Shown here one piece after another: positions 5,463-7,823 of a DNA stretch of 7,823 nucleotides. Each line of letters begins with the position of its first letter. Positions within the stretch are counted from its first letter, which is position 1. The position numbers and the translations under genes were made by a program. The stretch covers positions 1 through 7,823 of the forward strand of contig JAYENR010000191.1 in NCBI GenBank assembly GCA_034722175.1, given 5' to 3'. The stretch comes from Thiomicrorhabdus sp034722175. Lineage in GTDB: Bacteria; Pseudomonadota; Gammaproteobacteria; Thiomicrospirales; Thiomicrospiraceae. The notes under the pieces were generated by a model. It had not been told where the DNA came from. It worked only from the letters and a program-made list of their open reading frames with translations, and searched no databases.

Positions 5463-6014
5463 GTGTCTGAGTCAAAAAAAGAATTCCTAACGTTCCGTTT
5501 AAGCAAAGAAGAGTTTGCGGTTGAGATCCTGCGTGTTCAAGAGATACGTGGTTGGGTAGAGCCTACTCCACTTCCGAGTGTGCCGCCCTATGTAAAAGGG
5601 GTGGTGGACTTGCGTGGTAGCGTGGTGCCGATTATTGATCTGCGTGAGAAGTTTGGTTTGCCATTAACTTATGATGGCACAACGGTGGTGATTGTCGTGC
5701 ATGTGTTCACTTCGCAAGGTGAACGGGTAGTTGGATTGGTGGTGGATGCCGTATCCGATGTGTACACGTTTGATCTAAAAGAGGTGCAACCTGCACCGGA
5801 TATTTCTACCTCCATTGATAGTCAATATATCATCGGTCTATCAACCTTGATTGAAGGTAAGGGGCAGAGCAGTATGTCGGCCAGCAGTGAGGGTCAAAAA
5901 TCTGAATCAAGTAAAGGCCGTATGGTGATTTTGATTGATATTGATAAGCTTGCTTCTGAAGGTTTGATTGAGCAAGCCATCGCTTCGAGTAATATGCCGG
6001 TTGGTAACGGTTAA
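5463..6014 (+). CDS. cheW: CheW-family chemotaxis coupling protein with serine-rich insertion
   Basis: CheW links chemoreceptors to the histidine kinase CheA in polar receptor arrays. The product is a 183-aa single CheW domain starting at GTG: EFLTFRLSKEEFAVEILRVQ (7-26), then PPYVKGVVDLRGSVVPIIDL (41-60) with Arg51 matching the receptor/CheA-contact arginine of E. coli CheW (Arg62), and GLVVDAVSDVYTF (91-103). The family is usually 150-170 aa. The extra length is mainly a Ser/Gly/Lys-rich insert at about 131-152, between YIIGL and the last beta strand RMVILIDIDKL, a place where E. coli CheW has only a short turn. There is no cheA, mcp or other che gene in the window. The upstream sigma-54-type promoter suggests flagellar-regulon control. 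It could instead serve a pili or second-messenger array as a CheW paralogue. Confidence 0.92.
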   Translation: MSESKKEFLTFRLSKEEFAVEILRVQEIRGWVEPTPLPSVPPYVKGVVDLRGSVVPIIDLREKFGLPLTYDGTTVVIVVHVFTSQGERVVGLVVDAVSDVYTFDLKEVQPAPDISTSIDSQYIIGLSTLIEGKGQSSMSASSEGQKSESSKGRMVILIDIDKLASEGLIEQAIASSNMPVGNG

Positions 6015-6033
6015 ACGTCAAAAGTCTTAAACT

Positions 6034-6074
6034 AAAAAAAGCTCGATCAGTTTTTAAATTGATCGGGCTTTTTT
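6034..6074. terminator. Bidirectional intrinsic terminator between cheW and nadB
   Basis: AGCTCGATCA (6040-6049) pairs with TGATCGGGCT (6060-6069), with one G-U pair on the plus strand, bordered by seven A (6034-6040) and six T (6069-6074). It lies between convergent cheW and nadB and can serve both. Confidence 0.88.
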
Positions 6075-6108
6075 GATGTTTTTTGTTTTATGACGAAGGC
6101 AAAGTCAG

Positions 6109-7716
6109 CTACGAGAACTTAACCTTTTTAGGTTTCAGAATGGTAGGTTTTGCTTTGTCTTTGGTTTTTGGATAATCAAGATTGTAATGTAAACCGCGAC
6201 TCTCTTTACGGCGTTGTGCACTGATGACCATGAGTTCAGCGACTTGAACTAAATTTCTCAGCTCAAGTAGGTCACTGTCCACGGTATGTTCGTTGTAGTA
6301 CTCTTTTATCTCTTTTTTCAGGTTTCGAATTCGTTGGCGAGCACGTTTTAAACGTTCATCGGTACGGACAATGCCGACGTAATCCCACATGACTCGACGT
6401 AGTTCATCCCAATCGTGGGTAACTAGAACCTTCTCTTTTGGGTCGGTTACTCTACTGCTGTCCCAGGCTTTTGGCGCTTCATTGTTACTATATGGTTGTT
6501 GGTAAGCCTTCTCAATGCTTTGTTTTGCCATTTCGGCAAATACCAAACCTTCCGCCAAGGAGTTACTGGCTAATCGATTAGCACCATGTAAGCCGGTATA
6601 GGCGGTTTCACCAATTGCATATAAACCTTCTAAAGAGCTTTCACCGTATCTGCTTGTGACAACACCACCGCAGGTATAGTGCGCGGCTGGTACAACAGGA
6701 ATCGGTTCTGAGCAGATATCGATTCCCGCTTTTAAACAGCGTTTATAGATGGTAGGGAAGTGATCTAAAATTTGTTCACGAGGTTGATGGCTAATGTCTA
6801 AATAGACACAGTCGATCCCGTGTTTTTTCATCTCTTGGTCAATCGCACGAGCCACGATATCACGTGGTGCAAGTTCGCCGCGTTCATCATATTTCTGCAT
6901 AAAGGGATCACCATTCGGCAGGCGTAAAATACCCCCTTCACCACGCACCGCTTCACTGATTAAAAAAGAACGATCTTTTGGGTGAAACAGGCAAGTAGGG
7001 TGGAATTGATTAAATTCCATATTACCGACATGACAACCCGCACGCCAAGCCATGGCAATGCCATCACCCGTAGAGGTATCTGGATTGCTGGTATAAAGAT
7101 ACGCTTTGCTGGCTCCCCCCGTGGCTAAGACGGTGAAATCCGCCCAAATGTCATATACCGTGTTGTCGGTTTTGTTTAAAACATAAGCCCCGATACAACG
7201 ATCTCGTTTTTGGTTTAAGATCAAGTCAATGCTGATGTGTTCAGGTAACAGGGTGATATTGGGGTGTTGATCTACTTTTTGAATTAAAGTTTGCGTAATC
7301 GACAGGCCTGTATGATCAGCGGCATGAATCACGCGTCGATGACTGTGACCACCTTCTTGGGTTAAATGAAAGGGGTAGGTACATTGATCGCCTTCACAAC
7401 GACTAAATGGTACGCCAAGATCAATCAGTTCTTGAATCGAGTGGGAGGCCTGTTCAGTCACAAGCTGAACAATGTCAGGATCACATAATCCCGCTCCCGC
7501 TTCAATGGTGTCATTGAGGTGTGAATTCACACTGTCAAACGGGTCTAAAACGGCTGCTACACCACCTTGAGCATATTGGGTACTGCCTTCAGTTAAAGCG
7601 GCTTTGGCGAGTAAGGTGACTTGGTGTTGATCTGCTAGTTTTAGGGCCAGCGATAAACCTGCAATCCCACTACCAATTACCAAAATATCAGTTTTTAAAC
7701 TTTTAGATTGAATCAC
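6109..7716 (-). CDS. nadB: L-aspartate oxidase (quinolinate synthetase B protein)
   Basis: NadB oxidises L-aspartate to iminoaspartate with FAD, using O2 or fumarate as acceptor; NadA then makes quinolinate for NAD. The product is 535 aa, close to E. coli (540). The FAD dinucleotide fold is at the N-terminus (DILVIGSGIAGLSLALKLA, 10-28), followed by STQYAQGGVAAVL (45-57). The succinate dehydrogenase/fumarate reductase flavoprotein-type core shows EFNQFHPT (234-241), RGEGG (258-262), APRDIVARA (283-291, with Arg290), AAHYTCGG (344-351, His346) and GLHGANRLASNSLAEG (375-390, Arg381). The C-terminal helical domain ends in a Lys-rich tail (about 517-533). The start is GTG 7716 with AAAGGA 6 nt upstream; no ATG competes. 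In many gammaproteobacteria nadB is divergent from rpoE, whose locus would lie beyond the window edge, but that is not visible here. Confidence 0.97.
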   Translation of the reverse strand: MIQSKSLKTDILVIGSGIAGLSLALKLADQHQVTLLAKAALTEGSTQYAQGGVAAVLDPFDSVNSHLNDTIEAGAGLCDPDIVQLVTEQASHSIQELIDLGVPFSRCEGDQCTYPFHLTQEGGHSHRRVIHAADHTGLSITQTLIQKVDQHPNITLLPEHISIDLILNQKRDRCIGAYVLNKTDNTVYDIWADFTVLATGGASKAYLYTSNPDTSTGDGIAMAWRAGCHVGNMEFNQFHPTCLFHPKDRSFLISEAVRGEGGILRLPNGDPFMQKYDERGELAPRDIVARAIDQEMKKHGIDCVYLDISHQPREQILDHFPTIYKRCLKAGIDICSEPIPVVPAAHYTCGGVVTSRYGESSLEGLYAIGETAYTGLHGANRLASNSLAEGLVFAEMAKQSIEKAYQQPYSNNEAPKAWDSSRVTDPKEKVLVTHDWDELRRVMWDYVGIVRTDERLKRARQRIRNLKKEIKEYYNEHTVDSDLLELRNLVQVAELMVISAQRRKESRGLHYNLDYPKTKDKAKPTILKPKKVKFS

Positions 7717-7770
7717 AAGTATCCTTTTAAAAAAATGCAGAGGCGGTTAGGGAAGTGAAGATGCAAGAAT

Positions 7771-7799
7771 TTGCAGTGTGACCGTTATTAGTCTATAGG
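7771..7799 (+). promoter_or_regulatory. Candidate sigma-70 promoter for a divergent gene beyond the window
   Basis: TTGCAG (7771-7776), 17 nt, TATAGG (7794-7799) has ideal spacing and fair hexamers. It would transcribe rightward out of the window. Its -10 overlaps the region of the nadB promoter on the other strand. No gene start is visible before the end at 7823. Confidence 0.3.
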
Positions 7800-7803
7800 G
7801 CGT

Positions 7804-7809
7804 ATTATA
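7804..7809 (-). promoter_or_regulatory. Candidate -10 box of the nadB promoter
   Basis: The minus strand reads a perfect TATAAT at 7809-7804. The matching -35 would fall just beyond position 7823, so it cannot be judged. A start near 7797 would give a leader of roughly 80 nt before the GTG at 7716. Confidence 0.4.
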
Positions 7810-7823
7810 AGGTAACTATTCGG

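Noticed and set aside
5830..6021. Minus-strand frame opposite the cheW 3' end, including the serine-rich stretch
   Set aside because: It has no initiation signal, and the composition follows from the cheW coding frame.

Overview
The window looks like chromosomal DNA from a moderately AT-rich, probably motile gammaproteobacterium. The protein sequences and gene neighbours (prfB-lysS, ygfZ, cheW, nadB) would suit a Thiomicrospira/Hydrogenovibrio/Thiomicrorhabdus-type sulfur oxidiser. That placement is an impression from protein similarity and was not computed.

Layout from left to right. (1) Positions 14-173 hold a 160-bp non-coding element with perfect 18-bp terminal inverted repeats, flanked by ATTAA on both sides. 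It looks like a MITE or an IS-derived remnant. (2) A symmetrical terminator at 195-227 closes a minus-strand gene (259-978) for a 239-aa DUF5610-type protein of unknown function. About 130 bp upstream of its start is a very good match to a flagellar sigma-28 (FliA) promoter. (3) Plus strand: prfB (release factor 2), with the classical autoregulatory +1 frameshift at an internal UGA, followed by lysS (lysyl-tRNA synthetase), probably co-transcribed and closed by a strong bidirectional terminator. (4) Minus strand: ygfZ, a folate-binding protein for Fe-S cluster and tRNA-modification enzyme maintenance. (5) Plus strand: a solitary cheW (chemotaxis coupling protein) with a serine-rich insertion, preceded by a sigma-54-type promoter. 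(6) A terminator shared with convergent nadB (L-aspartate oxidase, NAD biosynthesis) on the minus strand. The window ends in the nadB upstream region, where a divergent plus-strand promoter is possible.

Most of the window is housekeeping: translation (prfB, lysS), Fe-S/tRNA maintenance (ygfZ) and NAD synthesis (nadB). The two genes outside that set, the DUF5610 gene and the lone cheW, each carry a promoter of a class typical of flagellar and chemotaxis regulons (sigma-28 and sigma-54). This suggests that both belong to the motility programme although no other flagellar gene is in view. I see no defence system, CRISPR array, RNA gene or complete transposase. The best leads are the sigma-28-linked DUF5610 gene, the sigma-54-linked cheW with its altered loop, and the MITE-like element.
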